Of a DNA stretch of 64,000 nt, positions 1-9,298 are shown piece after piece. Within the stretch, counting starts at the first letter, position 1; every line of letters begins with the position of its first letter. The position numbers were made by a program, and so were the translations under genes. Source of the stretch: Ruminococcus sp. (GTDB taxonomy: Bacteria; Bacillota_A; Clostridia; Oscillospirales; Ruminococcaceae); contig JAFVAN010000001.1 of the NCBI GenBank assembly GCA_017480485.1, positions 1 to 64,000 on the forward strand. The letters are read 5' to 3'. The notes beneath the pieces were generated by a model. It did not search any database and was not told where the DNA came from. It worked only from the letters and a program-made list of their open reading frames with translations.

Positions 1-43
1 CATAGCCTTCCTATAATTTGTGAGTTTTAGTGCGCATCGCGAG

Positions 44-190
44 GGAGCCCTCGCGGTTTACACCGTTGTAAACGAGCTTGCGAGTGCTCACGCGACCTGC
101 CCCGGCGGGGCACCGCCCGAGCTTGCGAGTGCTCACGCGACCTGCCCCGGCGGGGCACCGCCCGAGCTTGCGAGTAATCACTCGACTTGC
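44..190 (+). repeat. Dispersed repeat R1, copy with 45-bp tandem units
   Basis: A hairpin-like head (cgcgagggagccctcgcgg) is followed by gttgtaaac and then a 45-bp unit beginning gagcttgcgagtgctcacgc. The unit starts at 74, again at 119 and a third time, diverged, at 164. The same head-plus-unit arrangement recurs at 36531, 41371 and, inverted, at 38072. All copies are intergenic. Only this copy is tandemly expanded. I see no gene in 1-282; the short open frames here are by-products of the repeat. Confidence 0.85.
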
Positions 191-282
191 GTGGTACACG
201 CCATGTACCGTGACTTGCACCGTCGGGACACAGACAAACAGGCATCCCCGCTCTGCGGCGGAGACACCTGCTTAATTCGATA

Positions 283-2568
283 TTACATGGCCGGTCCGTT
301 CTGCTGTCTTGCGCTCTTCTTCCTGCTCTTCTCGCGGTAGAGCTTGCCGTCGGCGCGGACGATGGCGTCGCTTAGGTCATATGAGTTTTTCAGCACGCAC
401 TCGAAGATGCCAACGGAAAAGCCGAAGGTATAGGGCCGCTCGTCATCGGAGTTGAAGTCGTCGATAAGGCGGTCCCGAAGTGCAAGGGCCTCGCTTATGC
501 TCAAAGCGCCCTCGGCGGGCACGATAGCCGCGAACTCGTCGCCGCCGAACCTGCCTATCAGGGCATTGGGGCCGAACATCTTTCTTATGCACTCGGCTAC
601 GGTGCGTATGCCCTCGTCGCCTGCGGTGTGGCCGCAGCTGTCGTTTACGGATTTCAGGTCGTCCATGTCGGCGTAGCTCACAAGGAACCTGCCGTCGGGG
701 CTGTCGTGTATCATGGATTCGGCATCCGTGAAGAAGCCGCGCCTGTTGAGCACGCCCGTAAGCTCGTCAATGCGTGAGAGGCTCTCAAGGGCAAGGTTCT
801 TGGAGTTCAGCTCGTCCATGAGCTCCTCCTGCCGCTGCATGATGTCAAGGGTCCTCACCGCCGAAGAGAGCTGATAGGTAACGAGCTCCAGCTCCTCGAA
901 GAACCGTTCTGTGCGGGGCTCCAGCACCGCGATGCCGTACTGCTGAGAGGCGGTGTAGAGGTCGGCCACAATAAAAGTATGCCGCCTGTTCCCTGCAAGC
1001 CGATAGTCATAAAAGAGCTCGTCGAGCCTTATGCGGCGCTCCTCCTTCGGCACGCTGTGAGTGTCGAGGCCGTAGGCATAGGACCTGAAATTGAAATGCA
1101 GGTTGTCGGAAAGCCGCTGGCCCGGTCGGTGGGTGATGGGGTCGTCTATGGTAACTATGTATGAGGTGTCGCAGCCGATGTCCGTCAAACGCTTTAATAT
1201 TTTTGCATAATTGCCGTCAAAGCTGCCCGTGAACATCAGCGCGTCACGGATAAAGATATTGTCCATATGGGTGCGGTAGGCAAACTCGTCGGCGGTGTAG
1301 CCGGCGGCGCGGTCGAACTGCTCTGCCGAGAGCTCGGAATACAGCCGCTCCAGCAGGGGCAGGTTCTCCTCCTCGCAGCTGCGGATCACGTTCATGAGCA
1401 TCCCGCCCACAATGTCCTGCAGGCTAACGGCTCCAAGGGTCTCGGAATACTCGCCGCCCAGCACCCCGCGTATGATCTCCCGCACCTCGGCCATATCGTG
1501 AAGGTCGGCCCTTCTTTCCATGAATCGGGAGCAGACGCTTTTATAGACGCCCATCAGGGTGTCATAGAGCCTCAGGGCCTCCCTCTCGTCCTCGCACATC
1601 TCGTCGGCGTAATCGGCGATGCGGCGCTTCATTGGGTCGTCATTCTCCGAGACCAGCCTCTGCGCAAGAGCGCCCTCGCTCCTTCCCGAGAAGCAGGAAT
1701 TGCGGGGGATGAACCTTGTAGGCATGAGCCTGCAATCATCGGGGATGGAGTTAATATAATTATATGCCTTCAGCATTGCCCGCTCGCCAAGCTTGGCGGC
1801 GTCGGCCTTGATGGTGGCCAGCGGGGGCCGCATAACGCTTGCTTCGGGGATGTCGTCAAAGCCCACAACGGCAATGTCCCGCCCCACCTCGAGACCCTTG
1901 GCCTTAACGGCAGCGCAGAACTGCCCTGCCACATAGTCGTTTATGCAGAAGCAGGCATCCATATCGGGGCAGCGCTCCAGCAGCTCAACAGCCGCGGGGG
2001 CGGCCTCGTTGCCGATGTCGCACTCGATGGCAAACCGCTCGTCAAACTCTATCCCGGCCCGTGCAAGGGCGGCCTTGTATTCATCAAAGCGCTCGGTGCA
2101 GTCGGGGTTGTTGGGGTTGCCCGCCATAATGCCTATCCTGCGACGGCCGTGCTTGATAAGATAATCCATTGCCGAGGCCACGCCTGCGCGGTTGTCGTAC
2201 ATCAGGCAGTCGTACTCCTCAAGGTCCGAGGAAAGGCACAGCAGCGGCGTTCCGCGGAAGGGCGCAAGAAAGTCCCGCTTTCGGTCGTCGTCCAGTGCAA
2301 AGGCGATGGTGCCAACGGTGGCGATGACAAAATCCAGCTTGGAGTAGGCGGCGTAGTCGAAGAGGATGTTATGCTGGTACTCGTACCTGGTGTCCAGCTC
2401 CTCGTAGCGGTTCTCGAGGCCCACATATTTCCCGGGGAATATAACAAGGTCCAGCCCCAGCTCCTTTGCGGCGGCCATAGCGCCTTTTGATACGTCGCGG
2501 CTGTAGGGGTCGGTTATATTAGCCACAAGAAGGCCGACGGTCTTTCTTTCATTTGCCAAGTCATTCAC
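283..2568 (-). CDS. LacI-type sensor diguanylate cyclase (GGDEF)
   Basis: The protein has 761 residues. Residues ~8-300 resemble the sugar-binding domain of LacI/GalR repressors (Peripla_BP family: VGLLVANITDPYS near the start, VVGFDDIPEASVMRPPLATI near 240). The LacI helix-turn-helix is absent. A ~280-residue linker follows, then a GGDEF domain with RIDELTGVLNRRGFF and the intact signature GGDEF at 675-679, so cyclic di-GMP synthesis from two GTP is likely. No RxxD inhibitory site precedes the signature. There is no signal peptide or membrane segment, so it should be cytosolic. Inference: an intracellular sugar or metabolite gates c-di-GMP production. A plausible promoter lies just upstream. 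It is transcribed alone, ending 280 nt from the window edge. Confidence 0.9.
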   Translation of the reverse strand: MNDLANERKTVGLLVANITDPYSRDVSKGAMAAAKELGLDLVIFPGKYVGLENRYEELDTRYEYQHNILFDYAAYSKLDFVIATVGTIAFALDDDRKRDFLAPFRGTPLLCLSSDLEEYDCLMYDNRAGVASAMDYLIKHGRRRIGIMAGNPNNPDCTERFDEYKAALARAGIEFDERFAIECDIGNEAAPAAVELLERCPDMDACFCINDYVAGQFCAAVKAKGLEVGRDIAVVGFDDIPEASVMRPPLATIKADAAKLGERAMLKAYNYINSIPDDCRLMPTRFIPRNSCFSGRSEGALAQRLVSENDDPMKRRIADYADEMCEDEREALRLYDTLMGVYKSVCSRFMERRADLHDMAEVREIIRGVLGGEYSETLGAVSLQDIVGGMLMNVIRSCEEENLPLLERLYSELSAEQFDRAAGYTADEFAYRTHMDNIFIRDALMFTGSFDGNYAKILKRLTDIGCDTSYIVTIDDPITHRPGQRLSDNLHFNFRSYAYGLDTHSVPKEERRIRLDELFYDYRLAGNRRHTFIVADLYTASQQYGIAVLEPRTERFFEELELVTYQLSSAVRTLDIMQRQEELMDELNSKNLALESLSRIDELTGVLNRRGFFTDAESMIHDSPDGRFLVSYADMDDLKSVNDSCGHTAGDEGIRTVAECIRKMFGPNALIGRFGGDEFAAIVPAEGALSISEALALRDRLIDDFNSDDERPYTFGFSVGIFECVLKNSYDLSDAIVRADGKLYREKSRKKSARQQNGPAM

Positions 2569-2598
2569 CTGCCGATGAGAATATAATAATTCAATTTA

Positions 2599-2627
2599 AT
2601 TATATCACTATGAAATGAATATTGCAA
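2599..2627 (-). promoter_or_regulatory. Promoter of the LacI-GGDEF gene
   Basis: On the minus strand TTGCAA (2627-2622) and TATAAT (2604-2599) are separated by 17 nt, about 35 nt before the ATG. The -35 matches only 4 of 6 positions. Confidence 0.5.
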
Positions 2628-2875
2628 TATGCAGAGGGGGCGTTTACAAATAATTAACAATCGCTTTTTGATAGAGTGTGCTCTTCGCCCTCCTCCGCTG
2701 CGCGGCGGAGGGCGGGGCGTCCGAAAGGGTATCTCCCCCTGCGGGGGGGAGATACCCTTTCGGACCGAATATTGCCCTGTGAACAGGAGCAGAAAGCTCC
2801 GAAGCCGTGGCCCTTCGGGGCGGGATATCTTTTTTCGCCGAATATCGCCCTTACAACAGCCCTTTTCTGGCGGCA

Positions 2876-2908
2876 AAAGAGGGATATCCCTTATGTGAGA
2901 TATCCCTC
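2876..2908 (-). terminator. Terminator of the GH2 gene
   Basis: Stem GGGATATC/GATATCCC around a 10-nt loop, followed on the minus strand by CTCTTTTG, 15 nt after the GH2 stop. It belongs to the recurrent GGATATCC terminator family of this window. Confidence 0.8.
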
Positions 2909-2922
2909 CTATTAAAACAATT

Positions 2923-5900
2923 TTACTCGAACCTCACGGACTTAAGGTCAAAATCGCAGCCAGGCAGGAAGAACAGCGAGATCTTGCACTCCGACTCCAT
3001 GCCCTCTATGGGGAAGGCACGGGCAGTGTATTCCTCGCAGCCCTCGAACTCCAGCTGCCAGCGGCGGCTCTCTGCGCCCTCGCTCTGCAAATGGATGCTG
3101 TTGACGGGCAGCTTCGAGCGGCCTGTGATGATGACCCTCTCGGGGGCCTTGTCAAAGCTGAATTTTCCAAGGTCGATGGTCACGTTGTTGCCGATGCCGA
3201 TAACAGCGTCCTCGGTGCGGGTGAAGCTGTCGCCGTATATGCTCTCGGCCTCGAGAGCCGAAAGCTCGGCGGTCTCCTTGCGTCGGCGCTCAAAACAGAA
3301 GCCCTGAACATCGTAGCTCATATCCGACTGGATGACAAGGGTGTGGACGCCCTTCAGAAGCTTTTTGAGCTTGTAGGTCTTGGGCTGGTAGGTGAGCCAG
3401 ATGGGCTTCAGGTCGTAGATAAAGTCGCCGATGAGCTCGCCGCCTTGGTCGGGCCTGCCGTCGTACACCCGTATGCCCACGGGGGTGCTGTAGTTTGCAA
3501 AGAGGGGCAGGGTCATGGTGTCGCTGCCGAGGGGACCGAAATCGACGTTTTCAAAGCCGAACCAGCCGCCGCCTCTGCCGATGCCTGCGCCGTGCTGTAT
3601 GCCGTTGGTGACCTCGCCTCCGCTGACGGAATAGAGGCCCCCCGCCACCAGCTCATAGGGGTCGATAAGGGCGCTGCCAAGGCCCTCGGCGGTCAGCCGC
3701 AGCTGAGAGATGATGCGCGTCCTCTCGGTGCCGCAGCGGCTTGTGGCCCGCAGGAAGAACTCGCCGTCTCCCAGTGCTGTTACGGTAACGCCGCTGTCGT
3801 CCTGCTCCGTTATCCGGGCCAGGGGCGAGGTTATGCCCGCGGCTGTGGCCACTCGGTATTCCACCTCCCGACAGGTGGTGTTCTCGGGCAGCAGGCGCAC
3901 ATTTACCCGGATGCTGCTGCGCTCGGGAGTAAAGCACCTCTCCTCTGCCGAGAGCTCCAGCTTCCGCGGGGGAATGTCCCTCTCGGGGGAAGCGCAGTCC
4001 AGGGGGCGCTCTGTGTTCTCGGCGGTAAAGCTTATGCCCTCCACCCTCAGCTCCGGGATGTCCTCGGCGGTGAGGGTCAGGTGTGCCTCTCCCAAAGATG
4101 GCGAGGTGACCTTGACATTTATCTCGCCCGCCTCTTCCTTCGGCGCAACGATAGCCAGCAGCCTGCCGGAGAAGAGCCTGCGGGAGATGCCCTTATACTG
4201 CTCGTAGTCGGTGGAGTCTCCGTTGTCAAGGCCTATGAGCCTTCCCGCCCCGCTTACCTCCACGGTCACACGGTCACGGGCGTTGGCAACAAAGCTGCCT
4301 TCCCTGTCTCTTGCGGTGATGTCGATGAATATAAGCTCCTCGGAGCCTGCGGGGACGGACGCCCTGTCGGAAACAAGCTGAATGGAGCAGCCGTCGCCGA
4401 AGGAGCGCACGCTGTCGCGGGCGGCCTCCCTGCCCGCCTTGTCATATGCCACGGCGGTTATCTCTCCCGCAGAATAGGGCAGCTTGGCCCTTACCGTCAG
4501 CTCTGTCGGTCTGTCGCCGAAGGTCTTTCGGGCTATCTCCCTGCCGTCGGCAAAGAGCCGCGCCTCGTGGCAGTTGGTGGTGGCAAGGATGTCGATCTCC
4601 TCCCCCTCGCTCCAGTCCCAGTAGGGGAAAAGGTGGATGAAGGGATTCTTTCTGCCGTCGGTCCAGGCGGCGCGGTAAACATAGGCGCTGTCCTTGTAAT
4701 AGCCTGCGGTATCTATCTGGCCAAAGTAGCTGTTTTTGGTGGAATAGGGCGTGGGCTCGCCGATGTAGTCAAAGCCCGTCCAGATGAACTGGCCCGCGCA
4801 GTATTCCGCGTCTCGGTCGGGGATGATATTGGCCTCCCAGCACTTAGCGGCCCATGCGGGGGTGCTGTTGCCAAGGGCCGAGCACTGCTCGTCATCCTCG
4901 GAGAGCACGGGCTTGTCGGCGGGGAAATGGTATATGCCTCTGGACTGGACGATGGAGGAGGTCTCGCTGCCGTAGATATGCCAGTCGGGATGGGCGCGGT
5001 GGTGCTCGTCGTAGAGGCGCTCGGCGTAGTTGTAGCCTGCGTTTTTAAGTATATCGGCGCAGCGCTGGGCGGTCTCGGAGCCCATGTAGTTGGAGCCGAT
5101 GGTCACAAAGCCGTTGCCTCTGGGGTCGTGCTGCTGCACAAGGCTCTTGAGCAGGCTGGTGACCTCCTGCCCCCTCTCGGAGAAATGGGTGTCATAGATC
5201 TCGTTGCCGATGCTCCAGCCGATGACACAGGGATGGTTCCTGTCACGGCGCACCCAAGAGGCAGCATCCCGCCGCACCCACCGGGGGAAGAAGCGGGCGT
5301 AGTCGTAGTCGGTCTTTTTCAGCTCCCACATATCCAGAAACTCGTCAAGTATCAGAAAGCCCCGCTCCTCTGCGGCCTCAAGGAATTCAGGGGCAGGAGG
5401 ATTGTGGCTGGTGCGTATGGCGTTGACGCCCATCAGCCGCAGCTTGTTCAGCTTTCGGATAATGGCGCTCTTGTTGACGGCGGCGCCCAGCGCCCCAAGG
5501 TCGTGGTGCTCGCAGACGCCGTGGAGCTTTAGCTGTCTGCCGTTGAGGATAAAGCCCCTGTCAGCCGTCATCTCGCAGCTGCGGAAGCCAAAGCGCACAG
5601 AGATCCTGTCCCTTTCCTCGCCGTTTTTCAAAAGGCTAACGGTGCAGACATAGAGCGCAGGGGCCGTGATGTCCCAGAGGGCAGGGGCCTCCACCCGAAG
5701 CTTCTGGTCGTTGACGGTATAGCTCCGCCCGTCCTTCACAAGCTCCTGTGGCAGGACGCTCCTGTCGGCGGCGCAGCAGGCGGAGGTAAGCTCGCAAAGT
5801 GCTCCCTCACCGCCAAATCTTGTAATAACGGTCCTGAGGCTCAGGTCCGCGGCGGTCTCGCCTGCGGGCCTCTCGGTCTCTGTAGTGACGGTGACGGTGC

Positions 5901-6369
5901 CGTCCACCGCCGCCGAGATGTACACGCCGTTCGACAGGATGTGCTGCTCCTCATACCTGACCAGCCGCACCTTGCGGTAGATGCCCGCCCCCGAGTACCA
6001 GCGGGAGTTGGGCTCTCTGTGATCTACCCTTACGGCCACAAGGTTCTCGCCGCCCTTCAGGTATTCGGTGATGTCGCACTCAAAGCTCGTGTAGCCGTAC
6101 TTCCACTCAAAGGCCTGCCGGCCGTTCACATAGATGCGGCAGTCCATATAGACGCCGTCAAAGCGCAGGGCCGTGCGCCTGCCGTCCTCGGGTACAGTTA
6201 TCACCCGCCTGTACCAGCCCGTAGAGGTCTTGTAAAGGTCCTTGGTGTCATAAATGAGCCAGTCGTGGGGCAGGTCAACGGCCTGCCAGCCCGAGGCGTC
6301 CTTAAACTCGGTGCCTATCTCGCAGCAGCAAAACTCCCAGCCGCTGCAAAGAAGCTTTTCATCTCTCAT
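2923..6369 (-). CDS. Large GH2 glycosidase, beta-galactosidase type
   Basis: The protein has 1148 residues. The N-terminal jelly-roll sugar-binding domain of GH2 is visible (LPHDWLI at 33-39, NSRWYSGAGIYR at 121-132), then an immunoglobulin-like domain, then the TIM barrel from ~270. The acid/base glutamate is E390 in WSIGNE and the nucleophile is probably E469 in YGSETSS. Residues beyond ~650 form extra beta-sandwich domains, making it longer than the ~1020 residues of E. coli LacZ and like the multidomain gut GH2 enzymes. No signal peptide is seen, so it likely hydrolyses imported beta-galactosides or related oligosaccharides in the cytosol. Exact specificity (galactosidase, glucuronidase, mannosidase) cannot be read from sequence alone. 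It lies 89 nt after htrA and may have its own promoter. Confidence 0.9.
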   Translation of the reverse strand: MRDEKLLCSGWEFCCCEIGTEFKDASGWQAVDLPHDWLIYDTKDLYKTSTGWYRRVITVPEDGRRTALRFDGVYMDCRIYVNGRQAFEWKYGYTSFECDITEYLKGGENLVAVRVDHREPNSRWYSGAGIYRKVRLVRYEEQHILSNGVYISAAVDGTVTVTTETERPAGETAADLSLRTVITRFGGEGALCELTSACCAADRSVLPQELVKDGRSYTVNDQKLRVEAPALWDITAPALYVCTVSLLKNGEERDRISVRFGFRSCEMTADRGFILNGRQLKLHGVCEHHDLGALGAAVNKSAIIRKLNKLRLMGVNAIRTSHNPPAPEFLEAAEERGFLILDEFLDMWELKKTDYDYARFFPRWVRRDAASWVRRDRNHPCVIGWSIGNEIYDTHFSERGQEVTSLLKSLVQQHDPRGNGFVTIGSNYMGSETAQRCADILKNAGYNYAERLYDEHHRAHPDWHIYGSETSSIVQSRGIYHFPADKPVLSEDDEQCSALGNSTPAWAAKCWEANIIPDRDAEYCAGQFIWTGFDYIGEPTPYSTKNSYFGQIDTAGYYKDSAYVYRAAWTDGRKNPFIHLFPYWDWSEGEEIDILATTNCHEARLFADGREIARKTFGDRPTELTVRAKLPYSAGEITAVAYDKAGREAARDSVRSFGDGCSIQLVSDRASVPAGSEELIFIDITARDREGSFVANARDRVTVEVSGAGRLIGLDNGDSTDYEQYKGISRRLFSGRLLAIVAPKEEAGEINVKVTSPSLGEAHLTLTAEDIPELRVEGISFTAENTERPLDCASPERDIPPRKLELSAEERCFTPERSSIRVNVRLLPENTTCREVEYRVATAAGITSPLARITEQDDSGVTVTALGDGEFFLRATSRCGTERTRIISQLRLTAEGLGSALIDPYELVAGGLYSVSGGEVTNGIQHGAGIGRGGGWFGFENVDFGPLGSDTMTLPLFANYSTPVGIRVYDGRPDQGGELIGDFIYDLKPIWLTYQPKTYKLKKLLKGVHTLVIQSDMSYDVQGFCFERRRKETAELSALEAESIYGDSFTRTEDAVIGIGNNVTIDLGKFSFDKAPERVIITGRSKLPVNSIHLQSEGAESRRWQLEFEGCEEYTARAFPIEGMESECKISLFFLPGCDFDLKSVRFE

Positions 6370-6458
6370 GTTAGGTCCCCCTGTTCAAAAAATAATGCAC
6401 GATCCACAGTCACCCGAAATGTTTTTGAGCGTGGGTCGTACATTAATGATTTTCAAAA

Positions 6459-7868
6459 TCAACCCTCTTCGTTCTGCACGAAGGTGCCTGTGTCCTCCAT
6501 CAGCCTAAACTCTATGTCGAAGTCGTGGAGCTTGCCGTCCTCGTCCTTGCGGCAGACTCGGGCGGTCATGGTGTCTCCCGGCTTGTGGGCAGCAACAAGG
6601 TCTGCCACCTGATCGGTGCTCTGGACCTGCCGGCCGTCAAGCTCGGTTATTATGTCGTCGGGCTGCAGCATCGTGTTGGCGATGTCACAGGTGGGGTCGA
6701 TGGAAACTATCATCATTCCCGAGGGCACGCCGTTCATCTTAGCGGTCTCTTCGGTGATGATGTAGAAGGTTATGCCTATCCTTGCCTTGCCTGCGATGTA
6801 GCCCTTTTCCATAAGCTCCTCGATTATCGGCTTGGCGGCGTTCATGGAAATGGCAAAGCCAATGCCGTCATACTCCGTGGAGGCCAGCTTGGAGCTGGTA
6901 ATGCCTATCACCTGTCCCCACATATTGAACAGCGCTCCGCCCGAGTTTCCGGGGTTGATGGCTGCGTCCACCTGTATGCAGCTCATGGAGGTGGCAAACT
7001 CCTCGACTCTAATGCGCCTGTCAAGGCCCGAGATTATGCCCTTTGTAACTGTCCCGTAGAACCCTGCGGGAGAGCCGATGGCAACGACCTCCTCGCCCAG
7101 GTGCAGCCCGTCGCTGTCGCCAAAGACGGCGGCCTGCAGGTCCTTGGCGGGTATCTTTATCACGGCGATGTCCGTGGCCTTGTCGGCGCCCACCAGCTTT
7201 GCGGAATACTCCGAGCCGTCGGAAAGCACTACCTTTATCTTGTCGGCGCTGTCAACAACATGGGCGTTGGTAACGATGTAGCCGTCAGAGCTCATTATCA
7301 CGCCGCTGCCCTGACTAAAGGGCACCACGCCGTAGTAATCCTGATACATCTCCAGGGAAACGACCGAGGGCGAAACAGCCTCGGCAAGGCCCTCGGCGGT
7401 GTAGCGGCCGCTCTCGTCCTTCAGGGTGCGCTCGGTCTCAGGTATCTCGGCAATGGGCAGGGTGAAGTCCATATAGTTCTCCCCGCTTACAAGGTTTACG
7501 AGCCAGCCCCGACCATTTATCATAACAGCCAGCACAAAGCCCATGGCTATCACCATAAGCGCCGCCAGTATCACCAGCGCCAGCGAGGGCCTTCTGCGCT
7601 TGGCGTTGACAGCTGCCGCCGCCGACTGCCAAAATTCCTCGTCGGGTATCTGCTCGAGCCGCTCCAGCTGGGGCGGCAGGTTAAAGAGCGTCCCGCCGAA
7701 GCGATAGGGTGCAGGGTCCGCGGGTGCGCCCTCTGCGGGAGACACAGTGGCCTCTGGCTCCGCTGCTGCGGGCTCTGCGAGGGGGTCAGGCGCCTCTGCG
7801 GGCTGCTCCTCGGCCAGTGGTTCGGTTATTTCGGGAGCTTCCTCCGCGTGCAGCTTTTCCTGCTCCAT
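6459..7868 (-). CDS. htrA: HtrA/DegP-like membrane serine protease
   Basis: The protein has 469 residues. A ~90-residue acidic Glu/Pro/Ala-rich cytoplasmic N-terminus is followed by one membrane helix at ~95-116 and an extracytoplasmic trypsin-like domain. The catalytic triad is H203 (TNAHVV), D233 (ATDIAV) and S309 (NPGNSGG). One PDZ domain follows (~355-450, with QPDDIITELDGR). It should degrade or refold misfolded exported proteins. It is the last gene of a regulator-kinase-protease operon (11-nt gap from the kinase). HtrA genes also follow two-component systems in Bacillus (the WalRK cluster), so envelope-stress control is a reasonable inference. Confidence 0.95.
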   Translation of the reverse strand: MEQEKLHAEEAPEITEPLAEEQPAEAPDPLAEPAAAEPEATVSPAEGAPADPAPYRFGGTLFNLPPQLERLEQIPDEEFWQSAAAAVNAKRRRPSLALVILAALMVIAMGFVLAVMINGRGWLVNLVSGENYMDFTLPIAEIPETERTLKDESGRYTAEGLAEAVSPSVVSLEMYQDYYGVVPFSQGSGVIMSSDGYIVTNAHVVDSADKIKVVLSDGSEYSAKLVGADKATDIAVIKIPAKDLQAAVFGDSDGLHLGEEVVAIGSPAGFYGTVTKGIISGLDRRIRVEEFATSMSCIQVDAAINPGNSGGALFNMWGQVIGITSSKLASTEYDGIGFAISMNAAKPIIEELMEKGYIAGKARIGITFYIITEETAKMNGVPSGMMIVSIDPTCDIANTMLQPDDIITELDGRQVQSTDQVADLVAAHKPGDTMTARVCRKDEDGKLHDFDIEFRLMEDTGTFVQNEEG

Positions 7869-7879
7869 AGATCTCTCCT

Positions 7880-9298
7880 TTAATCCTCAATAAGCTTGTT
7901 CGGCAGCGTGAAGGTGAATTCCGTGTACTCGCCCTTGACGCTGCGCACCATTATCTTTCCGCCGTGCAGCCTTATGATCGACCGCACGATGTTAAGGCCG
8001 AGGCCCACGCCGGTCTTGTCAAGGCCGCGGGACTTGTCGGTCTTATAAAATCTGTCGAACACCAGCGGCAGCTCGTCCTCGTCAAGGCCCTCGCCGCTGT
8101 TGCGGATGGTTATTACTGTCATATAGCCGATGGGCTCGAAACCAAACTCGATATAGCCGCCCTCGTCAACGAATTTTATGGCGTTCTCGATGAGATTATA
8201 CATCACCTGATGCACAAGGTCGTTGTCGGCGTAGAGATACATCCTGTCAACGTCAAGCCCGCGGACCTCGATGTTCTTGGCGGCAAGGCGGGGCTCGAAG
8301 GTCACAAGGGTGTCAACGATGGGCTCCAGCACCGAAAAGCGGCTCAGGTTGGGCTTCATCTCGCCGGACTCGATCTTTGCAAGGTTCAGCATCGAGCGCA
8401 CCAGCCTTGTGAGCCTGTCCACCTCCGAGGATATTATCCTCATATAATACTCGTGCTTTTCGGGGGGGATGGTGCCGTCCAGCATACCGTCAACGAAGCC
8501 GCCGATGGAGGTCATTGGCGTCCTCAGCTCGTGAGAGACGTTGGCGATGAAGCTGTTTCTCATGGTGTCGTAGTTTTTCAGAGAGGCCGCCATCTCGTTG
8601 AAGGCATTGGAGAGCTCCTGCATCTCGGCAGTGTCGTAGTTCTGCATCTTAACGCTGAAATTGCCCTCGCCTATCTCCTTGGAGATCTCGGCTACCTCGC
8701 GGATAGGCGCTGTCAGCCTTACGGCGATAAAATATACCACCACGACCTCCACGGCAAAAACGATCGTCATGGAGATTATGAAGATATAAAGTATCTGGTT
8801 TGTTGAGCTGTCCTGATCGTTCTCGGGGGTGATGGCCAGGATATAATACAAAGGTCCGTTCACCGCAAAGGACTTGCCGACTATATGGCTCATCTCATAG
8901 CTGCCGCCAAAGTCGTCCCTGACGTACTGGGCCTCTTCACCGAACTGTGAAAGGAACTCGCGGGTGAGCTTAACGTTGTCGTACTCCCCTGTCATGCCCG
9001 AATTGGCGATGATGGTGCCTTTTCTGTCACAGAGGAGGATATCCGCGCCCGAGCCAATGGACAGCTCCTTTATCGTCCACTCCGTATCCTCCTTCCAGTC
9101 GGAGGGGGAGGAGGATATCTTCTGCTTTACATTGCTCTCGACCATGAGCACGTTCTTTTCAAGCATATCCTTCTTTTCCTGCAGAAAGTAGTGGGAAGAA
9201 ACAAGCAGCAATACCGCACCTAAGCAAACAAAGCTGATGAGTATTACTGCTGTAACGATCATAAAGTATTTAGAGAATATGCTTCTGCGGCTGTTCAT
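7880..9298 (-). CDS. Sensor histidine kinase, HAMP type
   Basis: The protein has 472 residues. Membrane helices at ~11-34 and ~170-192 enclose an extracytoplasmic sensor of ~135 residues. A HAMP linker (~193-245), the phosphoacceptor H256 in NVSHELRTPMTS and a C-terminal ATPase domain (DNDLVHQVMYNLIENA; GVGLGLNIVRSI) follow. The start overlaps the stop of the response-regulator gene by four bases (ATGA), so the two are translationally coupled and are a cognate pair. There is no PAS domain between HAMP and the histidine, which argues against WalK proper; PhoR-like or another envelope sensor remains open. Confidence 0.95.
   Translation of the reverse strand: MNSRRSIFSKYFMIVTAVILISFVCLGAVLLLVSSHYFLQEKKDMLEKNVLMVESNVKQKISSSPSDWKEDTEWTIKELSIGSGADILLCDRKGTIIANSGMTGEYDNVKLTREFLSQFGEEAQYVRDDFGGSYEMSHIVGKSFAVNGPLYYILAITPENDQDSSTNQILYIFIISMTIVFAVEVVVVYFIAVRLTAPIREVAEISKEIGEGNFSVKMQNYDTAEMQELSNAFNEMAASLKNYDTMRNSFIANVSHELRTPMTSIGGFVDGMLDGTIPPEKHEYYMRIISSEVDRLTRLVRSMLNLAKIESGEMKPNLSRFSVLEPIVDTLVTFEPRLAAKNIEVRGLDVDRMYLYADNDLVHQVMYNLIENAIKFVDEGGYIEFGFEPIGYMTVITIRNSGEGLDEDELPLVFDRFYKTDKSRGLDKTGVGLGLNIVRSIIRLHGGKIMVRSVKGEYTEFTFTLPNKLIED

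Larger units (their letters stand above)
2569..2922. other. Intergenic region with hairpins and repeat debris
   Basis: No gene. Besides the promoter it holds a GC hairpin near 2690-2712 (cctccgctgcgcggcggagg), a large symmetric hairpin 2721-2763 with stem gggtatctcccc/ggggagatacccttt, a decayed gggatatctttttt at 2823, and the GH2 terminator at 2876-2908. Confidence 0.6.

Noticed and set aside
3091..5532. Long plus-strand open frame opposite the GH2 gene (and similar ones opposite valS, nrdD, mfd and the adhesin)
   Set aside because: No domain motifs, low-complexity Gly/Ala/Val composition, no ribosome site; these are the mirror of GC-rich codon use on the true strand.
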